Assembly: GCF_025751575.1 (NCBI RefSeq)
Contig: NZ_JAOWLA010000011.1
Coordinates: forward strand, 84,491 to 148,490
DNA from: Albidovulum sediminicola
Lineage (GTDB): Bacteria; Pseudomonadota; Alphaproteobacteria; Rhodobacterales; Rhodobacteraceae
DNA length: 64,000 nt
Direction: 5' to 3'
In this document: positions 33,719 through 42,059 of the stretch, in pieces
Layout of the letters: every line of letters starts with the position of its first letter
How positions within the stretch are numbered: the stretch's first letter is position 1
Made by a program: the position numbers and the translations under genes
The notes under the pieces: generated by a model
What the model saw: only the letters and a program-made list of their open reading frames with translations
The model's database searches: none
Told to the model about the DNA's origin: nothing

Positions 33719-34864
33719 TCACTTCAACAACACGATGCCGGCGGTGTCCGTGAAGGACAGCCAGACCTTGTCGTCCCAGGTGATGTCGCGCCGCGCGATG
33801 CGGCGGTCGTTGGCGACCTGCGCCTTCATCATCCGGCCGCCGGGCAGTTCGACCTTGTAGGTCGAGATATTGCCCAGGTAGGCGATATCGTGGACCGTCC
33901 CCTCGATCACATTGGCGCGGTCGCTGGGCGGTTGCGTCGCGATGGCCACCTTCTCGGGGCGGATGGCGTAATGGACGCGCGCGCCCTTCGCGATCCCCTC
34001 GGGCGCGGTGCCGATCAGGGCGGGCTGGCCCTCGGCCCAGGAGATCGAGACCTTGCCGCCCGCGACATCGGCGACCGTCCCCTCGATGATGTTAACATCC
34101 CCGATGAAGTCGGCGACGTAGACCGAGTTCGGCGTCTCGTAGATCCGGTCGGGCGTGTCGATCTGGATCATCTTGCCGTGGTCCATGACCGCGACGCGGC
34201 TGGCGACGGTCATCGCCTCTTCCTGGTCGTGGGTCACGATCACGAAGGTGGTGCCGGTCTTTTCCTGGATGTCCATCAATTCGAACTGCGTGTCCTGGCG
34301 CAGCTTCTTGTCGAGCGCACCCAAGGGCTCATCCAGCAGCAGCAGCTTCGGCGCCTTGGCGAGCGAACGGGCCAGCGCGACGCGCTGGCGCTGGCCGCCG
34401 GAGATCTGGTGGGGCCGACGCTTGGCGAATTTCTCAAGCCGGACAAGGCGCAGCATTTCCTCGACCCGGGCCGGGATCTGCTCCTTCGGCATGTCCGAGC
34501 GGCGCAGCCCGAAGGCGATGTTGTCCCAGACGCTGAGATGCGGGAACAGCGCGTAGCTTTGGAACATCATGTTGACCGGGCGCTTGTTGGGCGGCACCGG
34601 GGCGATGTCGACCCCGTCCAGAAGGATCGTCCCGCTGGTCGGCGCTTCGAACCCGGCGAGCATCCGCATCAGGGTCGTCTTGCCGCAGCCCGAGGGGCCG
34701 AGCAGCGCGAAGAATTCCCGCCGGAAGATATCGACCGTGATGTTGTCGATCGCGACAAAGTCGCCAAATTTCTTGGTGACGTTGCGGAACTGGATCAGCG
34801 GCTTTTCTGCGGGGTCGCTCCAGGGGGCGAAAACGGGGCGTGTGCCGGGCTGTGCCATTTGCAT
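33719..34864 (-). CDS. potG: Polyamine ABC transporter ATP-binding protein PotG
   Basis: This is the ATPase subunit of the importer, with 381 residues. It has Walker A GPSGCGKTT (56-64), the ABC signature SGGQRQRVALARSLA, Walker B LLLLDEPLGALD and the switch histidine in VIVTHDQEEAM. A C-terminal regulatory TOBE domain follows (NIIEGTVADV onward). ATG at 34864 has GAGGAC close upstream; ATG at 34858 is an alternative two residues shorter. It follows a terminator-like hairpin after potF, which probably keeps the ATPase level below that of the binding protein. Confidence 0.93.
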   Translation of the reverse strand: MQMAQPGTRPVFAPWSDPAEKPLIQFRNVTKKFGDFVAIDNITVDIFRREFFALLGPSGCGKTTLMRMLAGFEAPTSGTILLDGVDIAPVPPNKRPVNMMFQSYALFPHLSVWDNIAFGLRRSDMPKEQIPARVEEMLRLVRLEKFAKRRPHQISGGQRQRVALARSLAKAPKLLLLDEPLGALDKKLRQDTQFELMDIQEKTGTTFVIVTHDQEEAMTVASRVAVMDHGKMIQIDTPDRIYETPNSVYVADFIGDVNIIEGTVADVAGGKVSISWAEGQPALIGTAPEGIAKGARVHYAIRPEKVAIATQPPSDRANVIEGTVHDIAYLGNISTYKVELPGGRMMKAQVANDRRIARRDITWDDKVWLSFTDTAGIVLLK

Positions 34865-34880
34865 TCTGTCCTCATTCACG

Positions 34881-34911
34881 AAAAGACCCCGCACCGGCGC
34901 GGTGCGGGGTC
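34881..34911 (-). terminator. Attenuating terminator between potF and potG
   Basis: GACCCCGCACC (34885-34895) pairs perfectly with GGTGCGGGGTC (34901-34911) around GGCGC. Read on the minus strand it is followed by TTTTCG. It is a good Rho-independent terminator inside the potFGHI operon, likely allowing excess binding protein over transporter. Confidence 0.8.
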
Positions 34912-34929
34912 CTGGTTCAAGCGAAGCGA

Positions 34930-36018
34930 TCAGGTCCCGGACTTGATCTTGGTCCAAAGCCGCGTGACACCACGGTTCACCTTCGGATCGTAGGGCGAGG
35001 TGGTGTAGAGGTTGGAGGTCGTTTCCTCGTCGGGATAGATGGCGCCGTCGCCGATCACATCCTCGTTGAGGAACTCCTGCGAGGCCTTGTTGCCGTTGGC
35101 GTAGTAGACATAGTTCGACGCCGCGGCCGCGTTCTGCGCGTCCATCATGAAGTTGATGAACTTGTGGGCCGCCGACGGGTTCGGTGCATCGACCGGGACC
35201 GCCAGTTGGTCGAACCACATCAGCGCGCCTTCCTTCGGGATGTGATACTCGATCTCGACCCCGTTGTCGGCCTCGGCCGCGCGGTCGCGCGCCATGAGCA
35301 CGTCACCCGACCAGCCGAAGGCCACGCAGATGTCGCCGTTGGCCAGGGCGTTGATGTATTCCGAGGAGTGGAACTTCTGCACATAGGGCGCGATAGCGGT
35401 CAGAACCGGCTCGACCTTCTCGATCGTCTCGAGGTCCTGCGCATCGGGGTCTTCGCCGATGTAGCGCAGCGCCGCCGGGATGATCTCGGTCGGCGCATCC
35501 AGGATGTGGACGCCGCAAGAGGCCAGCTTTTCCATGTTGGCCGGATCGAAGACCAGCGCAAGCGAGCCGACCGGCGCGTCATCGCCCAGGACTTCCTTGA
35601 CCTTGTTGATGTTCACGCCGATCCCGGTCGTGCCCCACATGTAGTTCACGGCATATTCGTTGCCCGGGTCGTATTTCGACACGCGGTCGGCGATGACGTC
35701 CCACATGTTGCCGATGTTCGGAAGCTGCGCCTTGTCGAGCTTCTGGAACGCGCCGGCCTGGATCTGGCGTTGCAGGAACGACCCGGTCGGGACAACCACG
35801 TCATAGCCTGAACCGCCAGCCAGCAGTTTGGTTTCGAGGATCTCGTTCGAATCGAACACGTCGTAGACAACGTCGATCCCGGTTTCGTCCTTGAACTTGG
35901 TCAGCAGTTCCTCGTCGATGTAGTCCGACCAGTTGTAGACATGAACCTCCTCGGCGCTCGCCGAGAACGCCCCGGCCGCGATGAGCGCGGCAACGGACAG
36001 CATTGTTCTTTTCATCAT
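34930..36018 (-). CDS. potF: Polyamine ABC transporter substrate-binding protein PotF
   Basis: This is the periplasmic putrescine/spermidine binding protein of the importer, with 362 residues. It has a signal peptide (MMKRTMLSVAALIAAGAFSASA) followed by EEVHVYNWSDYIDEELLTKF, the standard PotD/PotF opening whose W and D residues contact the polyamine. Later segments include SGYDVVVPTG and NYMWGTTGIGVN. ATG codons at 36018 and 36015 are both possible; GGGAG lies a few bases upstream of either. The gene is divergent from the GntR regulator and followed by an attenuator hairpin. Confidence 0.94.
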   Translation of the reverse strand: MMKRTMLSVAALIAAGAFSASAEEVHVYNWSDYIDEELLTKFKDETGIDVVYDVFDSNEILETKLLAGGSGYDVVVPTGSFLQRQIQAGAFQKLDKAQLPNIGNMWDVIADRVSKYDPGNEYAVNYMWGTTGIGVNINKVKEVLGDDAPVGSLALVFDPANMEKLASCGVHILDAPTEIIPAALRYIGEDPDAQDLETIEKVEPVLTAIAPYVQKFHSSEYINALANGDICVAFGWSGDVLMARDRAAEADNGVEIEYHIPKEGALMWFDQLAVPVDAPNPSAAHKFINFMMDAQNAAAASNYVYYANGNKASQEFLNEDVIGDGAIYPDEETTSNLYTTSPYDPKVNRGVTRLWTKIKSGT

Positions 36019-36062
36019 TGACTCCCTGTAGTGACGTCAGCAGGGCTTCCCCACTGACGACA

Positions 36063-36084
36063 TTTGATCAAAAATCCGATCAAA
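36063..36084. promoter_or_regulatory. Twin GATC-centred operators in the potF/GntR divergent region
   Basis: TTTGATCAAA (36063-36072) is a perfect 10-base palindrome, and TCCGATCAAA (36075-36084) is a partial copy whose GATC centre lies 12 bases away. They sit in the upstream region shared by potF and the GntR gene. Related copies occur at 36836 and 36865. Confidence 0.55.
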
Positions 36085-36180
36085 ATACAATATGGCAAAT
36101 TTCGGGGGGAACCGATACCGTAGGCGCCCGAAACAACCACACCATGACCGGATGGTCTTTCTGCGAAAGGCGACAACTCG

Positions 36181-36840
36181 TTGAACGCTGATTTTCATAA
36201 GCCGCCAACACACGAACTCGTATATCGCAAGATTCGCGAGATGATCCTGTTCGGAGAACTTGCCCCTGGTCAAGCAGTTACGATTCAAGGGCTTGTGAGC
36301 GATCTGAACGCGGGCATGACCCCCGTGCGCGAGGCCATCCGCCGTCTGACGGCCGAGGGCGCGCTGCAGTTTCAGGGTAACCGGCGGGTCTGCGTGCCCG
36401 AACTGACCCTTGCGCAGTTGGACGAACTGGCTTTCGCGCGGCAGGCCATCGAGCCGCAGTTGGCTTATCTTGCGGCCCAGAAGATCACGCCCGAGGCGAT
36501 TTCAAAGCTGGAAAGCATCGACGAATCTCTCAACACGGCGGTGCGCCGGGGCGATGTGAAGGCCTATCTGGAACACAACCACCGTTTTCACACGACGCTA
36601 TACGAACAGGCAGACGCGAGCATTCTTTTTGCCATCGCGCAGATGCTACTGCTGCGCGGCGGCCCGTCGCTGCGGGTGGTCTGCGGGCGGCTGGGCACCA
36701 ACGGGCTTCCCGACAAGCACCAGCAGGCGCTGCTCGCGCTGCGGTCGGGTTCGCCCGAGGCGGTCGCAACCGCGATTCGCGACGACGTGAACCAGGGCAT
36801 CGATCAGATCCGCATGACCCTTTCGAGTCTGGACGTTTGA
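36181..36840 (+). CDS. GntR family regulator with FCD domain
   Basis: The 219-residue product has an N-terminal winged helix-turn-helix (about 10-75). Its recognition segment is LVSDLNAGMTPVREAIRRLTAEGAL, with VREAIRRL as the family signature. An all-helical FCD ligand domain follows, with metal-type histidines in the HNHRFHTTLYE segment. The start is taken as TTG at 36181, with a weak GAAAGG upstream; no ATG lies in frame before the conserved part. It is divergent from potF and precedes the aminotransferase gene. The repeated TTTGATCAAA sites around it suggest self-regulation and control of polyamine uptake and breakdown. Confidence 0.9.
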   Translation: MNADFHKPPTHELVYRKIREMILFGELAPGQAVTIQGLVSDLNAGMTPVREAIRRLTAEGALQFQGNRRVCVPELTLAQLDELAFARQAIEPQLAYLAAQKITPEAISKLESIDESLNTAVRRGDVKAYLEHNHRFHTTLYEQADASILFAIAQMLLLRGGPSLRVVCGRLGTNGLPDKHQQALLALRSGSPEAVATAIRDDVNQGIDQIRMTLSSLDV

Positions 36841-36845
36841 TCAAA
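36836..36845. promoter_or_regulatory. TTTGATCAAA palindrome at the GntR gene stop
   Basis: A second perfect copy of the 10-base palindrome covers the TGA stop codon of the GntR gene. It lies just upstream of the aminotransferase promoter and is probably part of the same operator set. Confidence 0.5.
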
Positions 36846-36850
36846 TCAGG

Positions 36851-36878
36851 TTGACATCCAATATTTTGATCATATCCT
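36851..36878 (+). promoter_or_regulatory. Promoter of the aminotransferase gene with embedded operator
   Basis: TTGACA (36851-36856) and TATCCT (36873-36878) are spaced by 16 bases. The spacer holds TTTGATCATA (36865-36874), a near-copy of the GATC palindrome. A regulator bound there would block RNA polymerase. Confidence 0.55.
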
Positions 36879-36975
36879 GAGCGCAATCGGCCAGGGCCGC
36901 GAATCCGGCGTGCCCGGACGCGCCTCTCAGACCTGAAGGTGCCGGACTGGCCGTCCCTCATTCCAGGAGCTCGCC

Positions 36976-38376
36976 ATGACGACGATCACCAACCACATGC
37001 CGACGAAGGAGCTTCAGGCCCTCGACGCCGCGCACCATATGCACCCCTTCACCGAGGATGCGGCCCTGGCGAAGAAGGGCGCGCGGATCATCACGCGCGG
37101 CAAGGGCGTGTTCCTGACCGACAGCGAGGGGAACGAGATCCTGGACGGGATGGCGGGCCTTTGGTGCGTCAACCTGGGTTACGGCCGCAAGGAGCTGGCC
37201 GAGGTCGCCGCCCGCCAGATGGAGGAGCTGTGCTACTACAACACCTTCTTCCAGACCTCGCATGTGCCCGCGATCGCGCTGGCCGCGAAGATCGCGGAAC
37301 TGGCGCCCGGCGATCTGAACCACGTCTTCTACGCCGGCTCCGGCTCCGAGGCGAACGACACCAACATCCGCCTGGTGCGCCGCTACTGGGACGTGAAGGG
37401 CAAGCCCGAGAAGAACATCATCATCAGCCGCAAGAACGCCTACCACGGATCGACCATGGGTGGCGCCTCGCTTGGCGGGATGTCCGGCATGCACGCGCAG
37501 GGCGGCCTGCCGATCCCGAACATCGTCCACATCAACCAGCCGCACTGGTACGCCGAGGGCGGCGACGCCACGCCGGAGGAGTTCGGCCTGGCCCGCGCGC
37601 GCGAGCTTGAGGCGAAGATCGAGGAACTGGGCGCGGACCGCGTCGCGGCCTTCATCGGCGAGCCGATCCAGGGCGCCGGCGGCGTGATCATCCCGCCCGC
37701 GACCTACTGGCCGGAGATCCAGCGCATCTGTGACAAGCACGGCATCCTTCTGATCGCGGACGAGGTCATCACCGGCTTCGGCCGCACCGGAAACTGGTTC
37801 GGTAGCCAGACCATGGGCATCAAGCCGCATATCATGACCATCGCCAAGGGCCTGTCCTCGGGCTATGCGCCGATCGGCGGGTCGATCATTTGCGACGAGG
37901 TTTTCAACACCATCGCGGGCTCGGGCGATGATTTCAACCACGGCTACACCTACTGCGGCCATCCGGTCGCCGCGGCCGTGGCTCTGCGCAACCTTGAGCT
38001 TCTTGAAGAGGAAAAGGTGCTCGATCACGTGCGCAACGTCGCGCATCCCTACCTGATGGAGCGGTGGCAGGCCCTCAGCGACCACCCGCTGGTCGGCGAG
38101 GCGAAGCTGGCCGGCCTGATGGGCTCGATCGCGCTGACCCCGAACAAGGAAACGCGGGCAAAGTTCGCCTCGGACGCGGGCACAGTCGGCTATATCACAC
38201 GTGAGCGCTGCTTCGCCAACAACCTCGTCATGCGCCATGTCGGGGACCGCATGATCATCTCGCCCCCGCTGGTGATCACGCCGTCCGAGATCGACATCCT
38301 GATCGAGCGCGCGACCAAGTCCCTTGACGAGGCCTATGCCAAGATCCGTTCCGAAGGCCTGCTGAAAGCGGCTTGA
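36976..38376 (+). CDS. spuC: Class III aminotransferase, putrescine-pyruvate type (SpuC-like)
   Basis: This PLP enzyme transfers the amino group of putrescine or a related omega-amine to pyruvate. The 466-residue product has the class III hallmarks: GSGSEANDTNIRLVRRYW, the PLP aspartate in LLIADEVITGFGRTG and the PLP lysine in MTIAKGLSSGYAPIGG. The N-terminal ALDAAHHMHPFTE segment and the length fit SpuC and related omega-aminotransferases. Its position beside a polyamine importer and GntR regulator supports polyamine catabolism, but beta-alanine or taurine-type substrates cannot be excluded. The gene has its own promoter with an operator copy. Confidence 0.86.
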   Translation: MTTITNHMPTKELQALDAAHHMHPFTEDAALAKKGARIITRGKGVFLTDSEGNEILDGMAGLWCVNLGYGRKELAEVAARQMEELCYYNTFFQTSHVPAIALAAKIAELAPGDLNHVFYAGSGSEANDTNIRLVRRYWDVKGKPEKNIIISRKNAYHGSTMGGASLGGMSGMHAQGGLPIPNIVHINQPHWYAEGGDATPEEFGLARARELEAKIEELGADRVAAFIGEPIQGAGGVIIPPATYWPEIQRICDKHGILLIADEVITGFGRTGNWFGSQTMGIKPHIMTIAKGLSSGYAPIGGSIICDEVFNTIAGSGDDFNHGYTYCGHPVAAAVALRNLELLEEEKVLDHVRNVAHPYLMERWQALSDHPLVGEAKLAGLMGSIALTPNKETRAKFASDAGTVGYITRERCFANNLVMRHVGDRMIISPPLVITPSEIDILIERATKSLDEAYAKIRSEGLLKAA

Positions 38377-38380
38377 GCTC

Positions 38381-38417
38381 AAAAGTTACAGGCCCGCCCC
38401 CCACCGGACGGGCCTGT
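38381..38417 (-). terminator. Hairpin between convergent aminotransferase and cpaA genes
   Basis: ACAGGCCCG (38388-38396) pairs with CGGGCCTGT (38409-38417). On the minus strand it is followed by AACTTTT, so it works best as the terminator of cpaA. On the plus strand it follows the aminotransferase stop without a T run. Confidence 0.6.
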
Positions 38418-38441
38418 TGACCCCACCCATGGGGCGATCCG

Positions 38442-38939
38442 TCAACCCGCAGAGGTTGCGAGGACGGCAATGGGATGGGCAAGCCCGGCCAGCCCGATGG
38501 ACACGCCCATCGGGAACTGCCGCCCCGGCCGCATGGAGGCCCAGCCGGTTCCCGCAAAAACCGGGATGCGCTTCATGGTGAAGACGGCGGCGATGCCTGC
38601 GAACATCGAGAGCGAAAAGACATGGGCGAAAAGGCCCAGCGACCAGACCGGGATCAGCAGCATGAGCGCTGAAAGCAGCTTCACGTCCCCCCCGCCGAAG
38701 AGGCGGAAGTGAAAGCCGACCATTCCGGCCGCGAAGACCGCCCCCGCCACGAGCAGCCGCCAAAGCAGATCCGCGGGCGGGAAGGCCAGGGCGAACAGCA
38801 CGAAGGCTGCCAGCAGGATCAGGCTCAGCACGTTTGGAATACGCAGAAAGCGCAGGTCAAACCAGGCCGCAGTCACCATCACGGGTGCCACCGCGATCAA
38901 TGGCACGAAGGGGATGAGCGTCCCGGAGATCATGATCAC
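38442..38939 (-). CDS. cpaA: Prepilin peptidase CpaA (A24 family)
   Basis: CpaA is the membrane aspartyl peptidase that cleaves the leader of Flp prepilins. The 165-residue product has several membrane helices and the two catalytic aspartates: D28 in AWFDLRFLRIPN and D85 in FGGGDVKLL. It lacks the N-terminal methylase part of larger PilD enzymes, as expected for CpaA/TadV. Its ATG overlaps the LuxR-type regulator stop (ATG within GTGATCATGATC), so the two are probably co-translated. It likely processes the flp product encoded about 10 kb upstream on the same strand. Confidence 0.9.
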   Translation of the reverse strand: MIMISGTLIPFVPLIAVAPVMVTAAWFDLRFLRIPNVLSLILLAAFVLFALAFPPADLLWRLLVAGAVFAAGMVGFHFRLFGGGDVKLLSALMLLIPVWSLGLFAHVFSLSMFAGIAAVFTMKRIPVFAGTGWASMRPGRQFPMGVSIGLAGLAHPIAVLATSAG

Positions 38940-39802
38940 GCCCGCCGCCGCGTGTTGTCGGCCGACTGCGTCCCCTGATCCAACAGCCGAAACACCAGCT
39001 CCGCCAGCGACCGGGTGCCTGTCTTTGCGTAGATGCTGCGCAGGTGCGACCGCACCGTCGCTTCCGTCAGGCCGACCTCCGCCGCCACGCCGCGGACCGA
39101 AAGCCCCCGGCTCAGCATCACGCAGACCCGGAATTCCGCCCGGCTAAGGCCCGCTGGATTGGAGATACCCAGAAGCGGACGGGAGGGGGGGCAGTCCGGT
39201 TGCGATTCGTCTTTCTTCCTATTTTCAACAACCTGCGCAGTCACGAGCCCCACCTGGCGCCCTGTCCAGATGCGTGCGACCGCCGGCAGGACCGCATTGA
39301 GACAGGCCAGCGTCTGGTCATCCAGACGCTCTCGGAAATGAAGCTCGACATGGTCGCGGAACGACGGGTCGGCCGTCAGCGTCAGAACCGCCATTTCGCG
39401 CATGTGCCGGGCCACCTGCCAGACGTGCAGGCCGACACCCGCAACCGCGTCAGATTCGTCGGCGTGTTCCGAGGCCAGCCAGATCGTCGCGGGACGGGCA
39501 TTTTGCAGATAGGCCCCGAACAGGTTCGTCGCGTAGCTGCCCCGAAGCGGGCGCGACACGGCATCCTGCGCCCTTGCATCATGAAGCGCGACGATCTGCG
39601 GGAAGGGGCGGCCAGGATAGGTACGCGCGATCGCGCCAGCCTCGGCACCAAGGCCGCGCACGAGGCCAGCGAAGCCTTCGTCGAGCGTGGTGTTCCCGTG
39701 CAGCCCCTCGCTCCAGCCAGCCACAACCTCGACAAGCCGGGCCGGATCGGCCGGACTGACACTTGCGGGATCTGTTCCTGAAGCTCTTCTCAAACCGACC
39801 AA
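38936..39802 (-). CDS. LuxR family transcriptional regulator at the pilus locus
   Basis: The 288-residue product ends in a LuxR-type helix-turn-helix (GLSRAEFRVCVMLSRGLSVRG, then VGLTEATVRSHLRSIYAKTG). The longer N-terminal part (about 200 residues) does not look like the acyl-homoserine-lactone domain that I recognise, so the signal is unknown. No ATG begins the frame. TTG at 39802 is chosen because GGAGG lies five bases upstream; TTG at 39922 has no such site. It overlaps cpaA and sits between the tadC end and cpaA, suggesting it controls pilus genes. Confidence 0.78.
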   Translation of the reverse strand: MVGLRRASGTDPASVSPADPARLVEVVAGWSEGLHGNTTLDEGFAGLVRGLGAEAGAIARTYPGRPFPQIVALHDARAQDAVSRPLRGSYATNLFGAYLQNARPATIWLASEHADESDAVAGVGLHVWQVARHMREMAVLTLTADPSFRDHVELHFRERLDDQTLACLNAVLPAVARIWTGRQVGLVTAQVVENRKKDESQPDCPPSRPLLGISNPAGLSRAEFRVCVMLSRGLSVRGVAAEVGLTEATVRSHLRSIYAKTGTRSLAELVFRLLDQGTQSADNTRRRA

Positions 39803-39978
39803 TGCAACCTCCGCCCCCTTGCGGGGGGATACAATAAGCTGTCTGCGAAACGGATGCAGACAGGCGATACACACATCCCCATCACCCAGTTTGAGCGTAT
39901 GATCGCCCCCGAGAGGGGTCAATGATCGGCGACAGTAAGGGCTGAAATGGCGATAAATTACAACTTTAAGGCGATATT

Positions 39979-39999
39979 CTGGTCATTTTGAGTAACCAG
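39979..39999. promoter_or_regulatory. Dyad upstream of the LuxR-type gene
   Basis: CTGGT (39979-39983) and ACCAG (39995-39999) form an inverted repeat with an 11-base AT-rich spacer, in the 268-base gap before the regulator start. The spacing is close to that of LuxR-type binding sites. It is a weak candidate for self-regulation. Confidence 0.35.
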
Positions 40000-40070
40000 T
40001 TCAATGACTTTTCGCATATTGTCAGCATCGAAGCGCTTCGGCGCGGGCGTGCGGGGCCAGGCCCCGCGAC

Positions 40071-41078
40071 TCAGCCCGCCCCCGAGATGTTGCGCAGGTA
40101 GCGGATGACCACCGGCCCGAGGACAAGCAGCACCAGCGCCGGCAGCATGAGCGAGGCCAGCACCGCGGACATCTTCACCGGCAGCTTGTTGGCTTTCTCC
40201 TGCGCGCGCATCTCGCGCGCATGGCGCATCTCGTCGGCGTAGGTTGTCAGCGCGTCCGAGATGCTGGTGCCGAACTGGATCGACTGCATCACGACGCTGG
40301 CGAAGGAACCGACCTCGCGCACACCGGTCCGTTCCGCGAGGTCCATCAACGCCCGGTCGCGCGCACGGCCCGCCTGGATCTCGCGCTGGGTGATCAGGAA
40401 CTCCTCCGACAGGATCGGGGCGGTCGTTACGATTTCGTTGGCGACACGCGTCATGGCCCCGTCGAAGCTGAGACCGCTATCGACCGAGATCTGGATAAGG
40501 TCGAGGGCGTTGGGAAACGCCTCCTCGATCTGGCGGCGGCGTTTGTCGACGCGGGCGCGCAGCCAGTAGTTGGGGCCGTAAAAGCCCGTCCAGACAAGGG
40601 CCGCCAGACCGGCCGTGATCCGGGTCTGCGACAGTTCCGAAAAGTTGTGCGTGACGGCATCGGGCATGGGAACGACACCCGCACGGGCGTTGTAGATCAT
40701 GAAGATATAGAGCCCGGGCAGCAGCACCCCCATGACGAGGCGGAACAGGTAGTAATTGCGCATCGCATGCGGGTTGTTGAACCCGGCCTGGGCAAGCTGC
40801 CGCTGGATCTGTGTCCGCTCTTTCTTGTCGCCCGGCACAATCGCCTTCAGGAACCCGGTCGGATCGTTCTGCACCGAGTGCAGGATGTCGGCGTCGCGGC
40901 GCTTCGCGCGCGCGCGACCACTGGTTCCGGCCATGCGGCGCGCGACGGGATCCTTCTGGCCCACGCTTCCGAAAAGCCCGTAGATGAACAGCATCACGCC
41001 CACGCCGACCCCGACGACCAGCAGGGTCTGGAACAGGGCGGGGTCTTCCGACATCCGTGTCATGAGCGCGTCGAACAT
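40071..41078 (-). CDS. tadC: Tad pilus inner-membrane platform protein TadC
   Basis: TadC is a GspF-domain membrane protein forming the pilus assembly platform with TadB. The 335-residue product has an N-terminal helix (LLVVGVGVGVMLFIYGLFG), a basic cytoplasmic part and the GspF core with PNALDLIQISVDSGLSFDGAMTRV. It ends in two more membrane helices. ATG 41078 (MFDALMTRM) follows GGAG; an in-frame TTG at 41090 lies within that site. It follows tadB by 12 bases. Confidence 0.92.
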   Translation of the reverse strand: MFDALMTRMSEDPALFQTLLVVGVGVGVMLFIYGLFGSVGQKDPVARRMAGTSGRARAKRRDADILHSVQNDPTGFLKAIVPGDKKERTQIQRQLAQAGFNNPHAMRNYYLFRLVMGVLLPGLYIFMIYNARAGVVPMPDAVTHNFSELSQTRITAGLAALVWTGFYGPNYWLRARVDKRRRQIEEAFPNALDLIQISVDSGLSFDGAMTRVANEIVTTAPILSEEFLITQREIQAGRARDRALMDLAERTGVREVGSFASVVMQSIQFGTSISDALTTYADEMRHAREMRAQEKANKLPVKMSAVLASLMLPALVLLVLGPVVIRYLRNISGAG

Positions 41079-41090
41079 GTTACTCTCCAA

Positions 41091-42059
41091 TCAGATCCGG
41101 AAGTCCACCAGGCGGCGAAGCACCAGATAATTCACCACGATCAGGGTGCCGATGATGATCGCGAAAGGCTTGAACAGCGGGTCATCGATCACCCCCATGT
41201 AGTAGCTGGGGGAACTCATCTGGGTGAACACAAGGATGAAGATGGGCAGGGCGGACAGGAAGATCGAGGTCAACCGGCCCTCGGCCGAGATCGCCTGGAT
41301 CCGGCGGCGCATGGCCATGCGCGCGCGGATGACCGAGGACAGCGTATTCAGCACCCGCGCCAGATCGCTGCCGGTGCCGTGCTGGATCGCGATACTGATC
41401 GCGAGATAGCGCACGTCTTCCTGGTCGATCCGGTCGGCGAACTCCGAGAACGCGTCGGGAAGGTCGTCGCCGTAGCTGACCTGGTCGAGCACGATGCCGA
41501 ACTCCGTCGCGATCGGGTCCGACATGTCGTTGGCGACCGAGGCGATCGTGGCGTTGATCGGATGCCCGACCCTGAGCCCGCGCGCCATCAGGTCAAGCGC
41601 GTCGGGCAGTTGGGAGACCATCGCCTCCATCCGCTTGTTGCGCATGGCGCGGATCGCGACGATCGGGACGGTAAAGCTGACGGCAAGCGCCACAGCGGCG
41701 GCGGGAAGCGCACCGATGAAGGTCGATCCAGCAACCGCGAAGACGATCGCCGCGGCAAGGCACCCGGTCAGGACGACGGCCGGGCTAAGCGTCAAACCCG
41801 CCTGGCGCAGCACGACCGGCAGGTCGCCGATCAGCGGCAGGCGCGCGAGCACCCAGCGATCGACCGACGGCCGCAGAAGCCGCAGAACGTCCTCGGTGGT
41901 GGCCCCGCCCGCGATCATCTTCATCCGGCGGCTGCGCGCCGCGCCGGAGGTTTCGGTGCGTGTCAGAAGCTGGCGGACGCCCTCGTAGGCGATCAGGACG
42001 CCGACGAAGATGCCGACATAGACCAGCGCCTCGATCTCGAAACTGTCAAGCCCGCGCAT
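41091..42059 (-). CDS. tadB: Tad pilus inner-membrane platform protein TadB
   Basis: TadB is the second GspF-domain platform protein. The 322-residue product starts [19 protein letters not shown]. It has the GspF core (LPDALDLMARGLRVGHPINATI and YGDDLPDAFSEFADRI) and C-terminal helices ending PFAIIIGTLIVVNYLVL. The start overlaps the 3' end of tadA by 14 bases; the longer in-frame start is inside tadA and is rejected. Gene order tadA-tadB-tadC is the classical one. Confidence 0.92.
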   Translation of the reverse strand: MRGLDSFEIEALVYVGIFVGVLIAYEGVRQLLTRTETSGAARSRRMKMIAGGATTEDVLRLLRPSVDRWVLARLPLIGDLPVVLRQAGLTLSPAVVLTGCLAAAIVFAVAGSTFIGALPAAAVALAVSFTVPIVAIRAMRNKRMEAMVSQLPDALDLMARGLRVGHPINATIASVANDMSDPIATEFGIVLDQVSYGDDLPDAFSEFADRIDQEDVRYLAISIAIQHGTGSDLARVLNTLSSVIRARMAMRRRIQAISAEGRLTSIFLSALPIFILVFTQMSSPSYYMGVIDDPLFKPFAIIIGTLIVVNYLVLRRLVDFRI

